DNA of 64,000 bases, taken from NCBI GenBank assembly GCA_020637795.1, contig JACKJT010000001.1:1116001-1180000 (forward strand), given 5' to 3'. The notes beneath the pieces are model-generated. The model was given only the letters and a program-made list of their open reading frames with translations, was not told where the DNA came from and ran no database searches. Below, one piece after another: positions 52,582 through 62,523 of this stretch (its first letter is position 1; each line of letters begins with the position of its first letter). A program made the translations under genes and the position numbers. This stretch comes from Hoeflea sp. (GTDB taxonomy: Bacteria > Pseudomonadota > Alphaproteobacteria > Rhizobiales > Rhizobiaceae).

Positions 52582-53792
52582 CCGGATCCGATATGCGCCC
52601 TGTTTTCAGCCTTTTCTTCTCACTGCCCCTGCTCGTGGCCACGGTCTTTCCGGCCGCCGCGGTTGATGCGCAGAAGACACCCGCAACGGGCGCTCTGCCG
52701 CCCGCCATCATCGCCGTGAGGGCAACCGAAGCCCCGATCACCGACCGCATCCTGTCCAACGGCACCATCGCGGCGGTTGAGGAAGTGCTGGTCGCACCGC
52801 AGGTCGAAGGCCTGGCGATCGAGAGCCTTCAGGCCGATGTCGGCGACCGGGTCGAGGCAGGCTCGGTTCTGGCAACGCTGTCCAGGGACCAGTTGATCCT
52901 GCAGCGCAGCCAGTTCGAGGCCAATCGCGCCAAGGCGCTTGCCGCTATCGCTCAGCTCGAGGCGCAACTGGCCGAAGTCCAGTCGAATGCCGCCGAGACG
53001 GTGAAGACGAGCAATCGCGCCAGGACACTTGCCGAACAGGGCACCTATTCGACCGTGCAGGCCGAACAGGCCGGAGCCCAGGCGACCGCGGCGCTTGCGC
53101 GGGTCCGCTCGGTCGAGGAATCGATCAAGGTGGCGCAGGCCGATATTGCGCTGATCGACGCACAGATGAAGGATGTCGACCTGCGGCTGGCGTGGACCGA
53201 GGTCAAGGCGCCGGTTTCCGGCATCGTCTCGGCGCGCGGCGCCCGTGTCGGATCGATTGCCAGCGCCGGCGCCGGCCCGATGTTTACCATCATCCGCGAT
53301 GGCGAGCTGGAAATGCGCGCCGACATCGCCGAAGCCGACATGCACAGGACCGCCGAAGGCCAGACCGTGCTGATCCATCTCATCGGTGCGCCAAACCCCG
53401 CCAAGGGCACGATCCGGCTGATCGAGCCGACGCTCAACACCACAACCCGGCTGGGCATGGCGCGGATCAAGATCGAGGACAACACCGGCCTGCGCGCCGG
53501 CATGTTCGCCGATGCCGAGATCATCGTGGCGACGCGCGACGCCATCACCGTGCCGGTGACATCGGTGAACATGGACGCCGACGGCGCGGATGTGCTCAGG
53601 ATCGAGGACGGGATCGCCAGGCTGACGCGGGTGACCACCGGCATCCGCGAGGGCGCCAGGGTGGAGATCGTCGACGGCCTGGCCAGCGGCGATCTGATCG
53701 TCGCCAAGGCCGGCGCCTTCGTGCGCGACGGCGACCGGGTCACGCCGGTGGAAGAAACCGACAGCGGCACGGTTGCCGCAATCACCGAGTGA
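52578..53792 (+). CDS. RND efflux pump membrane-fusion protein (periplasmic adaptor)
   Basis: The 404-residue protein has a signal peptide (VFSLFFSLPLLVATVFPAAAV), a lipoyl half-motif APQVEGLAIESLQADVGDRV and the matching VKAPVSGIVSARGARVGSIAS, a coiled-coil hairpin between them (about residues 100-190; QFEANRAKALAAIAQLEAQL, VEESIKVAQADIALIDAQM), and beta-barrel and membrane-proximal domains at the C-terminus. This is the HlyD/AcrA-type adaptor of the pump. The start overlaps the TetR stop; an internal ATG five codons on is an alternative. No lipobox is seen. Confidence 0.88.
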   Translation: MTGSDMRPVFSLFFSLPLLVATVFPAAAVDAQKTPATGALPPAIIAVRATEAPITDRILSNGTIAAVEEVLVAPQVEGLAIESLQADVGDRVEAGSVLATLSRDQLILQRSQFEANRAKALAAIAQLEAQLAEVQSNAAETVKTSNRARTLAEQGTYSTVQAEQAGAQATAALARVRSVEESIKVAQADIALIDAQMKDVDLRLAWTEVKAPVSGIVSARGARVGSIASAGAGPMFTIIRDGELEMRADIAEADMHRTAEGQTVLIHLIGAPNPAKGTIRLIEPTLNTTTRLGMARIKIEDNTGLRAGMFADAEIIVATRDAITVPVTSVNMDADGADVLRIEDGIARLTRVTTGIREGARVEIVDGLASGDLIVAKAGAFVRDGDRVTPVEETDSGTVAAITE

Positions 53793-53802
53793 GGCAGACG
53801 CG

Positions 53803-56800
53803 ATGAACTTTTCCGCCTGGGCCATCCGCAATCCGATCGCTCCTATCCTGGCATTCGCGCTGCTGACGATTGTCGGCATCCAGTCCTTCCTGACGCTGCC
53901 GATCACCCGGTTCCCCAATATCGACGTGCCGCTGGTGGCGATCACCGTGGTGCAGTCGGGCGCCGCGCCTTCCGAAATGGAAGCGCAGATCACCAAGGAA
54001 ATCGAGGATGCGGTCGCCGGTATCACCGGCGTCGACGACATCGCCTCGACCGTCTCCGACGGCATTTCCATCACCAACGTGATCTTCCGGATGGAAGTGC
54101 CGACCGACCAGGCGGTGCAGGACGTCAAGGATGCCATCGACCGGGTGCGCGGCGATCTGCCGGCCTCGGTGGAGGAGCCGATCGTCACCCGCGTCGATGT
54201 CGAGGGCCAGGCGATCATGACGTTTGCCGTGCATGCGCCGGACATGACGCTCGAGGAAGCCTCCTGGTTTGTCGACGACACCGTCAAGCGGGCGCTGCAG
54301 GGCCAGCGCGGCGTCGGCAAGGTTGACCGCTATGGCGGCGCCGACCGGGAAATCCGCATAGAGCTCGACCCGGCGCGGCTGGATTCCTATGGCATCACCG
54401 CGGCCGACGTGAACCTGCAGCTGCGCGCCACCAACGCCAATCTCGGTGGCGGCCGCGGCGAGATCGGAAACCGCGAGCAGGCGATCCGGACGCTGGGCGA
54501 TGCCCAGGACGTCACCGCGCTGGCCAATACCACGATCGCGCTGCCGAACGGGCGCCATGTGCGGCTGAGCGATCTCGGCACGGTGCACGACACCTACGAG
54601 GAACTGAGATCCTTCGGCCGGTTCAACGGCGACCAGGTGGTCTCGTTTGCGGTGTTCCGCTCCAAGGGCGCCAGCGAAATCTCCGTTTCCGAAGTGGTGA
54701 CGAAGACCCTCGACGAGATCCGCGCCGACTATCCCAATGTGCAGCTGATCCCCGTCGACGACACGGTGTTCTACACCTACGGCAACTATGAATCGGCGCT
54801 GCACACGCTGGTCGAAGGCGCGTTGCTTGCGGTTCTGGTGGTGCTTCTGTTCCTCAGGAACTGGCGTGCCACCATGATCGCGGCCATCGCCTTGCCGCTG
54901 TCCGCCATCCCGACATTCTATGTGATGGACCTGCTCGGCTTCTCGCTCAACCTGGTCAGCCTGCTCGCCATCACGCTGGCGACGGGCATCCTGGTCGACG
55001 ATGCGATCGTGGAGGTGGAGAACATCTCGCGGCATATCCGCATGGGCAAGACGCCCTACCGGGCCGCGGTCGAGGCCGCCGACGAGATCGGGCTGGCCGT
55101 GATCGCCACCACCTTCACCATCATCGCGGTGTTCGTGCCGGTGTCGTTCATGCCCGGCATTCCGGGGCAGTATTTCATCCAGTTCGGCATGACGGTGGCC
55201 GTGGCGGTGATGTTCTCGCTCCTGGTGGCGCGGCTGATCACGCCGATGATGGCCGCCTACCTGATGCGCGACAGCGACGCCCATGAGGAGGCCGAGGGCG
55301 GCGGGCGGATCATGCGCGGCTACACCTGGTTCATCTCCAAGACGCTGCGCTGGAGATATACGACATTGCTCGCGGCGATCGGATCGCTGGTGGTCGCGGT
55401 CTATTTCATGGCGCAGGTGCCGGGCTCGTTCCTGCCGCCCGAAGACGTCTCGCGGGTCTCGATCAGCGTCGAGTTGCCGCCCGGCGCGACGCTCGACGAC
55501 ACCGACGTGACCACGAGCGCGATGTACGACATCATCAGGAACGTCGAGGGCGTCGAGAGCGTGTTCATCCTGGGCGGCACCTCGCCGCGCGGCGAGCTCG
55601 ACATCCGCCGCGCCTCGGTGTCGGTGATGCTTGAGAAGATCGAGCATTCCATCGTCAAGAAGGTGGTCAACGGGCTTGCCGGCGCCGTACCCGGCGATTT
55701 CGTGCCGCGCATGGAAGTGCTGGGCCGCACCCGCTCACAGGCGGAGATCGAAACAGAGATCTTCGACAAGCTCGCCGTCATTCCCGATATCCGCGCCTAC
55801 AAGCTCAACGACCGCGGCGAGCGCGACCTGAGCTACAACGTGATCTCGACCGACGACGCGGCTATCGACCGGGCAGTCGCCCTGCTCGAGCCGAAGCTCA
55901 AGGCCGAGAGCGTGCTGTCGAGCGTCAGCGTTTCGGGTTCGCTGCCGCGGCCCGAAGTGCAGATCCGTCCGCGGCTGGAAGAAGCTGCGCGGCTGGGCGT
56001 GACCACGTCACGGATCGCCGAGACGGTCAGGGTCGCCACCATCGGCGATGTCGACGCAGCACTTGCCAAGATCTCGCTCGACAATCGCCAGATCCCGATC
56101 CGGGTGCAGCTCGATCCGGGCTACCGGACCGACATCGACCGGATCGGCAACCTGCGCGTCCAGACCTCCAAGGGAGTAACGGTGCCGCTCAAGACCGTGG
56201 CCGATATCGTCATCACCCAGGGACCGTCGACGATCAAGCGCTTCAACCGTGAACGCCAGGCAACCATCGGCGCCAGCCTGCCGATCGGGGTGGCGCTCGA
56301 CACCGCCAAGAGCCGGTTCAACGAGATCGTGCAGTCGACCGAACTTCCGGCCGGCGTGCAGGTGCTCGAATCGGGCGACGCCGAGGTCCAGAACGAGCTG
56401 ATGGACAGCTTCCTCAACGCCATGCTGATGGGGCTTCTCTTGGTGCTGACCGTGCTGATCCTGTTGTTCAAGGACGTGATCCAGCCCTTCACCATCCTGT
56501 TCTCGCTGCCGCTCGCCATCGGCGGTGTGGCCGCGGGCCTGATCCTGACCAACAACGCGCTGTCGATGCCGGTGCTGATCGGCATCCTGATGCTGATGGG
56601 CATCGTCACCAAGAACGCCATCCTGCTGGTGGATTTCGCGGTCGAGCTGATCCGGACCGGCCGCGACCGGGTGGAAGCGATGATCGAGGCCGGGCAGAAG
56701 CGGGCGCGGCCAATCGTGATGACCTCGATCGCCATGTCGGCGGGCATGCTGCCAAGTGCGCTCGGCGTCGGCGAAGGCGGCTCGTTCCGTGCGCCGATGG

Positions 56801-57090
56801 CGATCGCGGTGATCGGCGGCATTATCGTCTCGACGGTGCTGAGCCTCGTGGTGGTGCCGTCGTTCTTCCTGATCATGGATGACCTGTCGCGGCTTTTGAG
56901 CTGGATCTTCAGCCGCTTTGTCGGTCCGAAGGAAGAGGAGATCGAGGTGCTGGAGCCCGAGGCGATGACGGTTGCGATCGGCGAGAACAGCGAGGAAATC
57001 GCCGAGTTGCGCGAACGGCTGTCGCGGCTTGAAGGCCAGGCGGAACGAACGCCGCCAAAGCTGGTTATCACCCAGCAGGCCGCGGAATGA
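53803..57090 (+). CDS. RND efflux transporter (AcrB/HAE-1 type)
   Basis: The 1095-residue protein has the 12-helix RND topology with two large periplasmic loops. The start MNFSAWAIRNPIAPILAFALL, the early QSGAAPSEMEAQITKEIEDA and the proton-relay aspartates in GILVDDAIVEVEN (helix 4) are diagnostic, and the second half has MGIVTKNAILLVDFAVELIR. A C-terminal cytoplasmic tail of about 65 residues ends in a possible coiled coil (SEEIAELRERLSRLEGQAE), longer than in AcrB. It lies 10 bases after the MFP. No outer-membrane TolC-type gene is present, so a shared channel must be used. Substrates are unknown. Confidence 0.93.
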   Translation: MNFSAWAIRNPIAPILAFALLTIVGIQSFLTLPITRFPNIDVPLVAITVVQSGAAPSEMEAQITKEIEDAVAGITGVDDIASTVSDGISITNVIFRMEVPTDQAVQDVKDAIDRVRGDLPASVEEPIVTRVDVEGQAIMTFAVHAPDMTLEEASWFVDDTVKRALQGQRGVGKVDRYGGADREIRIELDPARLDSYGITAADVNLQLRATNANLGGGRGEIGNREQAIRTLGDAQDVTALANTTIALPNGRHVRLSDLGTVHDTYEELRSFGRFNGDQVVSFAVFRSKGASEISVSEVVTKTLDEIRADYPNVQLIPVDDTVFYTYGNYESALHTLVEGALLAVLVVLLFLRNWRATMIAAIALPLSAIPTFYVMDLLGFSLNLVSLLAITLATGILVDDAIVEVENISRHIRMGKTPYRAAVEAADEIGLAVIATTFTIIAVFVPVSFMPGIPGQYFIQFGMTVAVAVMFSLLVARLITPMMAAYLMRDSDAHEEAEGGGRIMRGYTWFISKTLRWRYTTLLAAIGSLVVAVYFMAQVPGSFLPPEDVSRVSISVELPPGATLDDTDVTTSAMYDIIRNVEGVESVFILGGTSPRGELDIRRASVSVMLEKIEHSIVKKVVNGLAGAVPGDFVPRMEVLGRTRSQAEIETEIFDKLAVIPDIRAYKLNDRGERDLSYNVISTDDAAIDRAVALLEPKLKAESVLSSVSVSGSLPRPEVQIRPRLEEAARLGVTTSRIAETVRVATIGDVDAALAKISLDNRQIPIRVQLDPGYRTDIDRIGNLRVQTSKGVTVPLKTVADIVITQGPSTIKRFNRERQATIGASLPIGVALDTAKSRFNEIVQSTELPAGVQVLESGDAEVQNELMDSFLNAMLMGLLLVLTVLILLFKDVIQPFTILFSLPLAIGGVAAGLILTNNALSMPVLIGILMLMGIVTKNAILLVDFAVELIRTGRDRVEAMIEAGQKRARPIVMTSIAMSAGMLPSALGVGEGGSFRAPMAIAVIGGIIVSTVLSLVVVPSFFLIMDDLSRLLSWIFSRFVGPKEEEIEVLEPEAMTVAIGENSEEIAELRERLSRLEGQAERTPPKLVITQQAAE

Positions 57091-57095
57091 TCAAA

Positions 57096-57121
57096 GGCCG
57101 GCGCTGACAACAGCGCCGGCC
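57096..57121. terminator. Bidirectional hairpin between the RND and livF2 genes
   Basis: GGCCGGCGCTG and CAGCGCCGGCC form a perfect 11-bp stem around the tetraloop ACAA. CTTCTG follows on the plus strand, and TTTGATC follows on the minus strand. It sits in the 47-base gap between convergent genes and can end both transcripts. Confidence 0.85.
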
Positions 57122-57137
57122 CTTCTGATTCAAAGCT

Positions 57138-57820
<683 letters not shown>

Positions 57821-57824
<4 letters not shown>

Positions 57825-58573
57825 GCCGCGTCCTCCCCGAGATAGGCGGTGCGGACTTCCTGATGATTGCGGATCTCGTCGGCGGTGCCGCGGGCGATGA
57901 TCTTGCCGGCGACCAGAACCGAGATGCGGTCGGCCAGCTGGAAGACGGCGTCCATGTCGTGTTCGATCAGCAGGATCGGCGCTTCCGATCGCAGCTTGTC
58001 GAGAAAGCCGATCAGCTTCTGCGAGCCCTCGTGGCCGAGACCGGCCATCGGCTCGTCCATCAGGAAGATGCGCGGGCGCATGGCCAGCGCCATGGCGATT
58101 TCGAGAAGCCGCTTTTCGCCGTGCGACAGTTCGCTGACACGGACCGATGCGCGGCTTGTCAATCCGACCCGGTCGAGCGCCTCCATCGCCTCGTCGATCA
58201 GCTCGCGGTCGCGGGAGACCTGGCGGAAGAATCCGAAGATTGACCGGCGCCGGGCCTGGGCCGCGAACATGACATTGCCGCGCGCCGAGAACTCGGGGAT
58301 CAGAGAGGAGACCTGGAAGGTGCGGGTCAGGCCGAGGCGGGCGCGTTCGATCTGGTCAAGATCGCTGATCTCGCGGCCATCGAAGCGGATCGCGCCGGCA
58401 TCGGCTGCGAGCTCGCCGGCGACCAGCTTGATCAGGCTCGACTTGCCGGCGCCGTTGGGGCCGATCAGGGCATGGATCTCGCCGGGGCGCAGATCGAGGT
58501 CGACGCCGTCGGTGACCTTCAGCGCACCGAAGGATTTGCTCAGCCCGGAGAGCGCGAGAACCGGTTCAGTCAT
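57821..58573 (-). CDS. livG: LIV-type ABC transporter ATP-binding protein (second system, LivG-like)
   Basis: The 250-residue ATPase has Walker A GPNGAGKS, the Q-loop TRTFQVSSLIPEF, signature ELSHGEKRLLEIAMALA (LSHGE, the LivG variant), Walker B IFLMDEPMAGLG and switch His in LIEHDMDAV. It lacks the 40-residue insertion of the first LivG in the window and so belongs to a different subgroup. It overlaps both neighbours by a few bases (LivM-like by 8, LivF-like by 4). Confidence 0.9.
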
Positions 58574-59555
58574 GACGTACCCTCCCCGCCACCAGGCCTA
58601 TGAAACCGCCGCGCGCGAACAGCACCACGGCGAGCAGTGCGGCACCCAGGAAGAATTGCCAGTGCTCGGTGACGCTGCCGAAGGCGTGTTCGAACAGCAC
58701 GAACAGGCAGGCGCCGACCACCGGGCCGAACAGCCGGGCGACGCCGCCCAGAATGATGAACACCATGATCTCGCCGGACAGGTGCCAGGACATCATGGTG
58801 GGGCTGACGAAGCGGTTGAGGTCGGCATAGAGCGCACCGGCAAGACCGGTGACCATGCCGGAGATCACGAAGGCCGCGAGCCGGATCCGGTAGGGCGACA
58901 GACCGAGCGCCGCGACGCGGCCCTCGTTCTGGCGGACCGCCTGCAGGGCGATGCCGAAGCGCGCGCCGGTCATCCTCCATTGCGCGACCAGCACGACGAT
59001 CAGCACCGCATAGCAGAGCAGGAAGAAGTCGAGCGGGCGCAGCGTGTTGAGCCCCGGAAAGGCATTGCGGACATAGATCGACAGGCCGTCCTCGCCGCCA
59101 TAGGCCGGCCACGAGATGGCGAAATAATAGATCATCTGCGCAAAGGCGAGCGTGATCATGATGAAGTAGACGCCGGAAGTCCTGAGGCTGAGCGCGCCGA
59201 TCACCAGCGCCGCCAGCCCGCTGACGATGATCGCCACCAGCCACAGCACCAGCATCTGGTTGGTGCCGTTGATGACGAAGGGCGATGTCATCAGCGGTTC
59301 GTAGTTCTGGTGGTGGCTGGCGAGAATGCCAACGGCATAGCCGCCAAGACCGAAGAACGCCGCGTGGCCGAAGGAGACCAGGCCGCCAAGCCCCAGCGCT
59401 ATGTTGAGGCCGACGCCGGCCAGCGCCAGGATGGTGGCGCGGGTGGCGAGCGTGACAAGAAACGGCTCGTCGGCGTAATGCGCGACCAGCGGCCCGCCGA
59501 GCAGGATCAGTGCCAGCAGGATGTTGAGACGATGTTCGGTGACAAACTCAGGCAT
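58566..59555 (-). CDS. livM: LIV-type ABC transporter permease (second system, LivM-like)
   Basis: The 329-residue permease has the LivM core: ALAGVGLNIALGLGGLVSFGHAAFF, a middle loop with RYGIALQAVRQNEGRVAALGL-type contact sequence (here RFGIALQAVRQNEGRVAALG) and FIILGGVARLFGPVVGA near the end. It lacks the long N-terminal extension of the first LivM. It overlaps the LivH-like gene and the LivG-like gene by 8 bases each, so all four membrane/ATPase genes are translated as a unit. Confidence 0.9.
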   Translation of the reverse strand: MPEFVTEHRLNILLALILLGGPLVAHYADEPFLVTLATRATILALAGVGLNIALGLGGLVSFGHAAFFGLGGYAVGILASHHQNYEPLMTSPFVINGTNQMLVLWLVAIIVSGLAALVIGALSLRTSGVYFIMITLAFAQMIYYFAISWPAYGGEDGLSIYVRNAFPGLNTLRPLDFFLLCYAVLIVVLVAQWRMTGARFGIALQAVRQNEGRVAALGLSPYRIRLAAFVISGMVTGLAGALYADLNRFVSPTMMSWHLSGEIMVFIILGGVARLFGPVVGACLFVLFEHAFGSVTEHWQFFLGAALLAVVLFARGGFIGLVAGRVRHD

Positions 59556-60468
59556 TGGCAGGAAACAACCCCTTTGGCTTGAACACCAGAACGACGGCCA
59601 TCAGCAGATAAATCAGCATCGAGGCCAGAGCCGAGCCGACGCCGCGGGCGGCGGAGGCTTCCATGACACCGGCCAGCAGGGTCGGCAGCAGGAAGCGGCC
59701 GAGCGTATCGACGAGGCCGACGATCAGGGCAGCGACCAGCGCGCCGCGGATCGAGCCGATGCCGCCGATGACGATGACGACAAAGGCTAAAATGAGCACC
59801 GGTTCGCCCATGCCGATCTGCACCGACTGGATGGCGCCGATCAGCGCGCCGGCAAAGCCGGCAAGGGCTGCGCCAAGGGCAAAGACGACGGTGTAGAGAA
59901 AGCGGATATCGACGCCGAGGGCTGCGATCATTTCGCGGTCGGCCTCGCCGGCGCGGATCTGCATGCCGAGCCGGGTGCGGCTGATCAGCAGGCCGAGACC
60001 TCCGGCGACCGCAAGGCCGGCGATGATGATTGCCAACCGGTAGGCCGGATAGGGCAAGCCGCCGGGCAGCGTTACCGGCCCCGAGAGAAAAGCGGGCGGG
60101 TCGAGATAGAGCGGAAACGAGCCGAAAACGAAGCGGACGCCCTCGGAAAACATCAGCACCAGCGCGAAGGTGGCCAGCACCTGGTCGAGGTGGTCGCGGT
60201 CATAGAGCCTGCGGATGACGGTGATTTCGACCAGCGCGCCAAGCGCCGCGGCAGCTGCCAGGCTGGCGACAAGGCCGATCCAGAACGAGCCGGTCCAGGC
60301 GGCGACTGCGGCGCAAACGAAACCACCGACCATGAACAGCGAGCCGTGGGCCAGATTGATCAGCCCCATGACCCCGAAGATCAGGGTGAGGCCGGCCGCC
60401 ATCAGGAACAGCATGACGCCAAGTTGCAGGCCGTTGAGGATCTGCTCGAGAAAAAGGGCAACGGTCAT
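59548..60468 (-). CDS. livH: LIV-type ABC transporter permease (second system, LivH-like)
   Basis: The 306-residue permease begins FLEQILNGLQLGVMLFLMAAGLTLIFG and continues GLINLAHGSLFMVGGF, the LivH pattern. The late VIVIGGIGSIRGALVAALIVGL is the conserved channel-loop region. It is first of the four coupled genes and is separated from the binding-protein gene by 183 bases with a strong hairpin, so its level is likely lower than that of the binding protein. Confidence 0.9.
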   Translation of the reverse strand: MTVALFLEQILNGLQLGVMLFLMAAGLTLIFGVMGLINLAHGSLFMVGGFVCAAVAAWTGSFWIGLVASLAAAAALGALVEITVIRRLYDRDHLDQVLATFALVLMFSEGVRFVFGSFPLYLDPPAFLSGPVTLPGGLPYPAYRLAIIIAGLAVAGGLGLLISRTRLGMQIRAGEADREMIAALGVDIRFLYTVVFALGAALAGFAGALIGAIQSVQIGMGEPVLILAFVVIVIGGIGSIRGALVAALIVGLVDTLGRFLLPTLLAGVMEASAARGVGSALASMLIYLLMAVVLVFKPKGLFPANA

Positions 60469-60607
60469 CGTCTACCGGGCTCGCACCAGTGAGAATGCAT
60501 GCCGCGTTCAAATCGCTGCATTCGAGCGAGTGCGCACATGCATTGGTTCAACAGGCAACAGCGGAGTTTGCGCATCCAACCGGACGCGCGGCGCTGTCGG
60601 AAACAAA

Positions 60608-60635
60608 CCGGGCGGACCATGCGAGGTCCGCCCGG
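60608..60635 (-). terminator. Strong hairpin with U-run between binding-protein and permease genes
   Basis: CCGGGCGGACC and GGTCCGCCCGG form a perfect 11-bp stem around a 6-base loop. On the minus strand it is followed by TTTGTTT. It lies 17 bases after the binding-protein stop, so it should terminate many transcripts and let some continue into livH, giving binding protein in excess. Confidence 0.8.
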
Positions 60636-60651
60636 CAAGGACGATTGACGA

Positions 60652-61794
60652 TCACATCTTGCAATCGGCTGCGTAGGCGTCGGCGTGGTCTTCAAGCGCC
60701 ACGCCGATCAGCTTGTTGGTGTAGACGTCGCCTTCCTTGACCACTTCGCGGACATAGATGTCCTGGACCGGGTGATTGTTCGAACCGAACTTGAAATCAC
60801 CGCGGGTCGACTTGAAGTTGGCGGCCTTCAGGGCTGCGCGGAACGCATCCTTGTCGGAGATCGAGGCCGCGTCCATGGCCGAGATCAGCAGGTTGGCGGT
60901 GTCGAAGCCCTGGCTGGAATAGAGCGAGGGCAGACGGCCATAGGCTGCCTGGTAGGATTCAACGAAAGCCTTGTTGGTCTCGTTGTCGATGTCCTTGGAC
61001 CACTGCGAGGTGTTCTTGACGCCGAGTGCCGCGTCACCGACGGCCTGCAGAATGTTCTGGTCGAAGGAGAAGGCAGGACCAAGCAGCGGCACGTCAACGC
61101 CGGCGCCTGCATACTGCTTCATGAAGGCGATGCCCATGCCGCCGGGCAGGAAGAAGAAGACGCTGTCGGCGCCGGAGGCGCGGATTTCGGCGATCTCGGC
61201 GGCGTAGTCGGTCTGGCCGAGCTGGGTGTAGATTTCCTTGACCACCTCGCCCTTGAAGAAGCGCTTGAAGCCGGTCAGCGCATCCTTGCCGGCCGGATAG
61301 TTCGGGGCCAGGATGAAGCTCTTCTTGAAGCCCGCGGTGGTGGCGTAGGCGCCCATGCCTTCATGCAGGTTGTCGTTCTGCCAGGCGACGTTGAAATAGT
61401 TCTCGTTGCAGCCCGCGCCGGCAAGCGCCGAGGGGCCGGCATTCGGCGACAGATAGATCTTGCCCTGGGCAACCGCGCCCGGAACCACGGCCATCGCCAG
61501 GTTGGACCAGATGATACCGGTCATGATGTCAACCTTGTCGGACTGGATCAGCTTGTCGGCCAGCTGCACGGCGAGGTCCGGCTTCTGGGCGTCATCCTCG
61601 ACAATCAGTTCGATGTCGGTGCGGCCAGACTGCTTCAGCGCCAGCTCGAAGCCGTCGCGCACGTCGATGCCGAGCGAGGCGCCGCCACCCGACAGGGTGG
61701 TGATCATGCCGACCTTGACCGGCTCGGCGGCGGCAAACGAAACGCCGGCCAGAAGCGACGCGGCGGTCGCCAGACTCAAGACTGTCTTCTTCAT
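60652..61794 (-). CDS. LIV-type ABC transporter periplasmic binding protein (second system)
   Basis: The 380-residue protein has a signal peptide (MKKTVLSLATAASLLAGVSFAAA, mature start EPVKVGMITTLSG) and the Peripla_BP_6 fold with GIDVRDGFELALKQSG, VEDDAQKPDLAVQLADKLI, MTGIIWSNLAMAVVPG, FFLPGGMGIAFMKQYAG and YSSQGFDTANLL. A late Cys in AADCKM and one in AGAGCNENYF may form the family disulfide. AGAGGAAAA precedes the ATG. A small RAM-domain protein gene is divergent from it. The ligand is not predictable; this branch often binds aromatic acids, amides or amino acids. Confidence 0.9.
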   Translation of the reverse strand: MKKTVLSLATAASLLAGVSFAAAEPVKVGMITTLSGGGASLGIDVRDGFELALKQSGRTDIELIVEDDAQKPDLAVQLADKLIQSDKVDIMTGIIWSNLAMAVVPGAVAQGKIYLSPNAGPSALAGAGCNENYFNVAWQNDNLHEGMGAYATTAGFKKSFILAPNYPAGKDALTGFKRFFKGEVVKEIYTQLGQTDYAAEIAEIRASGADSVFFFLPGGMGIAFMKQYAGAGVDVPLLGPAFSFDQNILQAVGDAALGVKNTSQWSKDIDNETNKAFVESYQAAYGRLPSLYSSQGFDTANLLISAMDAASISDKDAFRAALKAANFKSTRGDFKFGSNNHPVQDIYVREVVKEGDVYTNKLIGVALEDHADAYAADCKM

Positions 61795-62117
61795 TGGTTT
61801 TCCTCTCTGTGTTTGTGCAGCGCCGGCCTTGTCGCGGTCCGGTCGAAGCAACTTTATCCCCTTCAGGCGATCAATGCATGTGATGGTCCACGGATTTTCG
61901 CCAGACATCACATACACGCGTCGTTTTCGAGCATCCGAAAGGCTTGCGGCGCCCGGATCGTCGCCATTGTCCGCGACCTTACCAGCCGGTCCGAAGAATT
62001 CCAGTACTTTTTTTAAGCTTAAAATAAATTGGCCGCGATTGTCTCTTGCGCGCCGGGCCCGGGCATGGTTCCAAGGTGGAACCGATATCATCCGTCAAGG
62101 ACAGAAGGAGACCGGCG
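61795..62117. promoter_or_regulatory. Divergent region (323 bases) with a TTTTAAGCTTAAAA palindrome
   Basis: No gene lies between the binding-protein gene and the RAM-domain gene. Two dyads stand out: the perfect 14-bp palindrome TTTTAAGCTTAAAA (62011-62024) in an AT-rich patch, and GGTTCC-AAGGT-GGAACC (62067-62083). The AT-rich patch could carry the promoters and a regulator site; which protein binds is unknown. Confidence 0.45.
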
Positions 62118-62354
62118 ATGCAGTGTTTTTTCGTGGAGTTCCAGTGCAAGCTCGGCCAGGCCTATGCGGTGGCCGATGAGATTGCCAATCGCGAAATCGC
62201 ATCGGAAATTTACTCGGTCAGCGGCCGGTTCGACCTGATGGCGAAATTCTATATCGAGGACGATGTCGATATCGGCCGGTTCGTCGCCGACAACCTCCAC
62301 ACCGTTCCGGGGGTGGAGCGGACCCACACGATCCTGACCTTCAAGGCCTTCTGA
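62118..62354 (+). CDS. Stand-alone Lrp/AsnC ligand-binding (RAM) domain protein
   Basis: The 78-residue protein is a single RAM domain with no DNA-binding part: CFFVEFQCKLGQAYAVADEI, IASEIYSVSGRFDLMAKFYI and VPGVERTHTILTFKAF, with the typical beta-alpha-beta-beta-alpha-beta order. GAAGGAG lies 8 bases before the ATG, and no HTH can be joined upstream in frame. Stand-alone RAM proteins bind amino acids and assemble into rings; their role in bacteria is poorly known. It is divergent from the binding-protein gene of the LIV-type transporter, which suggests it senses or buffers the transported ligand. That link is inference. Confidence 0.8.
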   Translation: MQCFFVEFQCKLGQAYAVADEIANREIASEIYSVSGRFDLMAKFYIEDDVDIGRFVADNLHTVPGVERTHTILTFKAF

Positions 62355-62446
62355 GCCGTTGCAGGGAACGGGCTGCCGCGCTCGCTGGCCCTGCCAGCGG
62401 GCCATGTGTGATGCGCGGTTCCTAAAGATTTTTCCGGGAAGAAAAA

Positions 62447-62523
62447 TGGTACGATTGGGTGGGCTCGAACCACCGACCTCCGGATCCACAATCCGGCGCT
62501 CTAACCAACTGAGCTACAATCGC
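62447..62523 (-). tRNA. tRNA-His (GTG anticodon)
   Basis: The gene folds into a full cloverleaf: acceptor GCGATTG with CAATCGT, D-arm GCTC-GAGC, anticodon arm CCGGA-TCCGG around TTGTGGA (anticodon GTG), T-arm GGTGG TTCGAGC CCACC, and an encoded ACCA end. The first pair is G1-U72, the discriminator is A73 and the base before G1 is T, so no G-1 is encoded. That agrees with the known loss of G-1 in alphaproteobacterial tRNA-His. Confidence 0.97.

Noticed and set aside
53782..55647. 621-codon minus-strand frame opposite the RND gene
   Set aside because: Antisense shadow of a strongly conserved RND protein; composition dominated by Arg, His, Gly and Asp.
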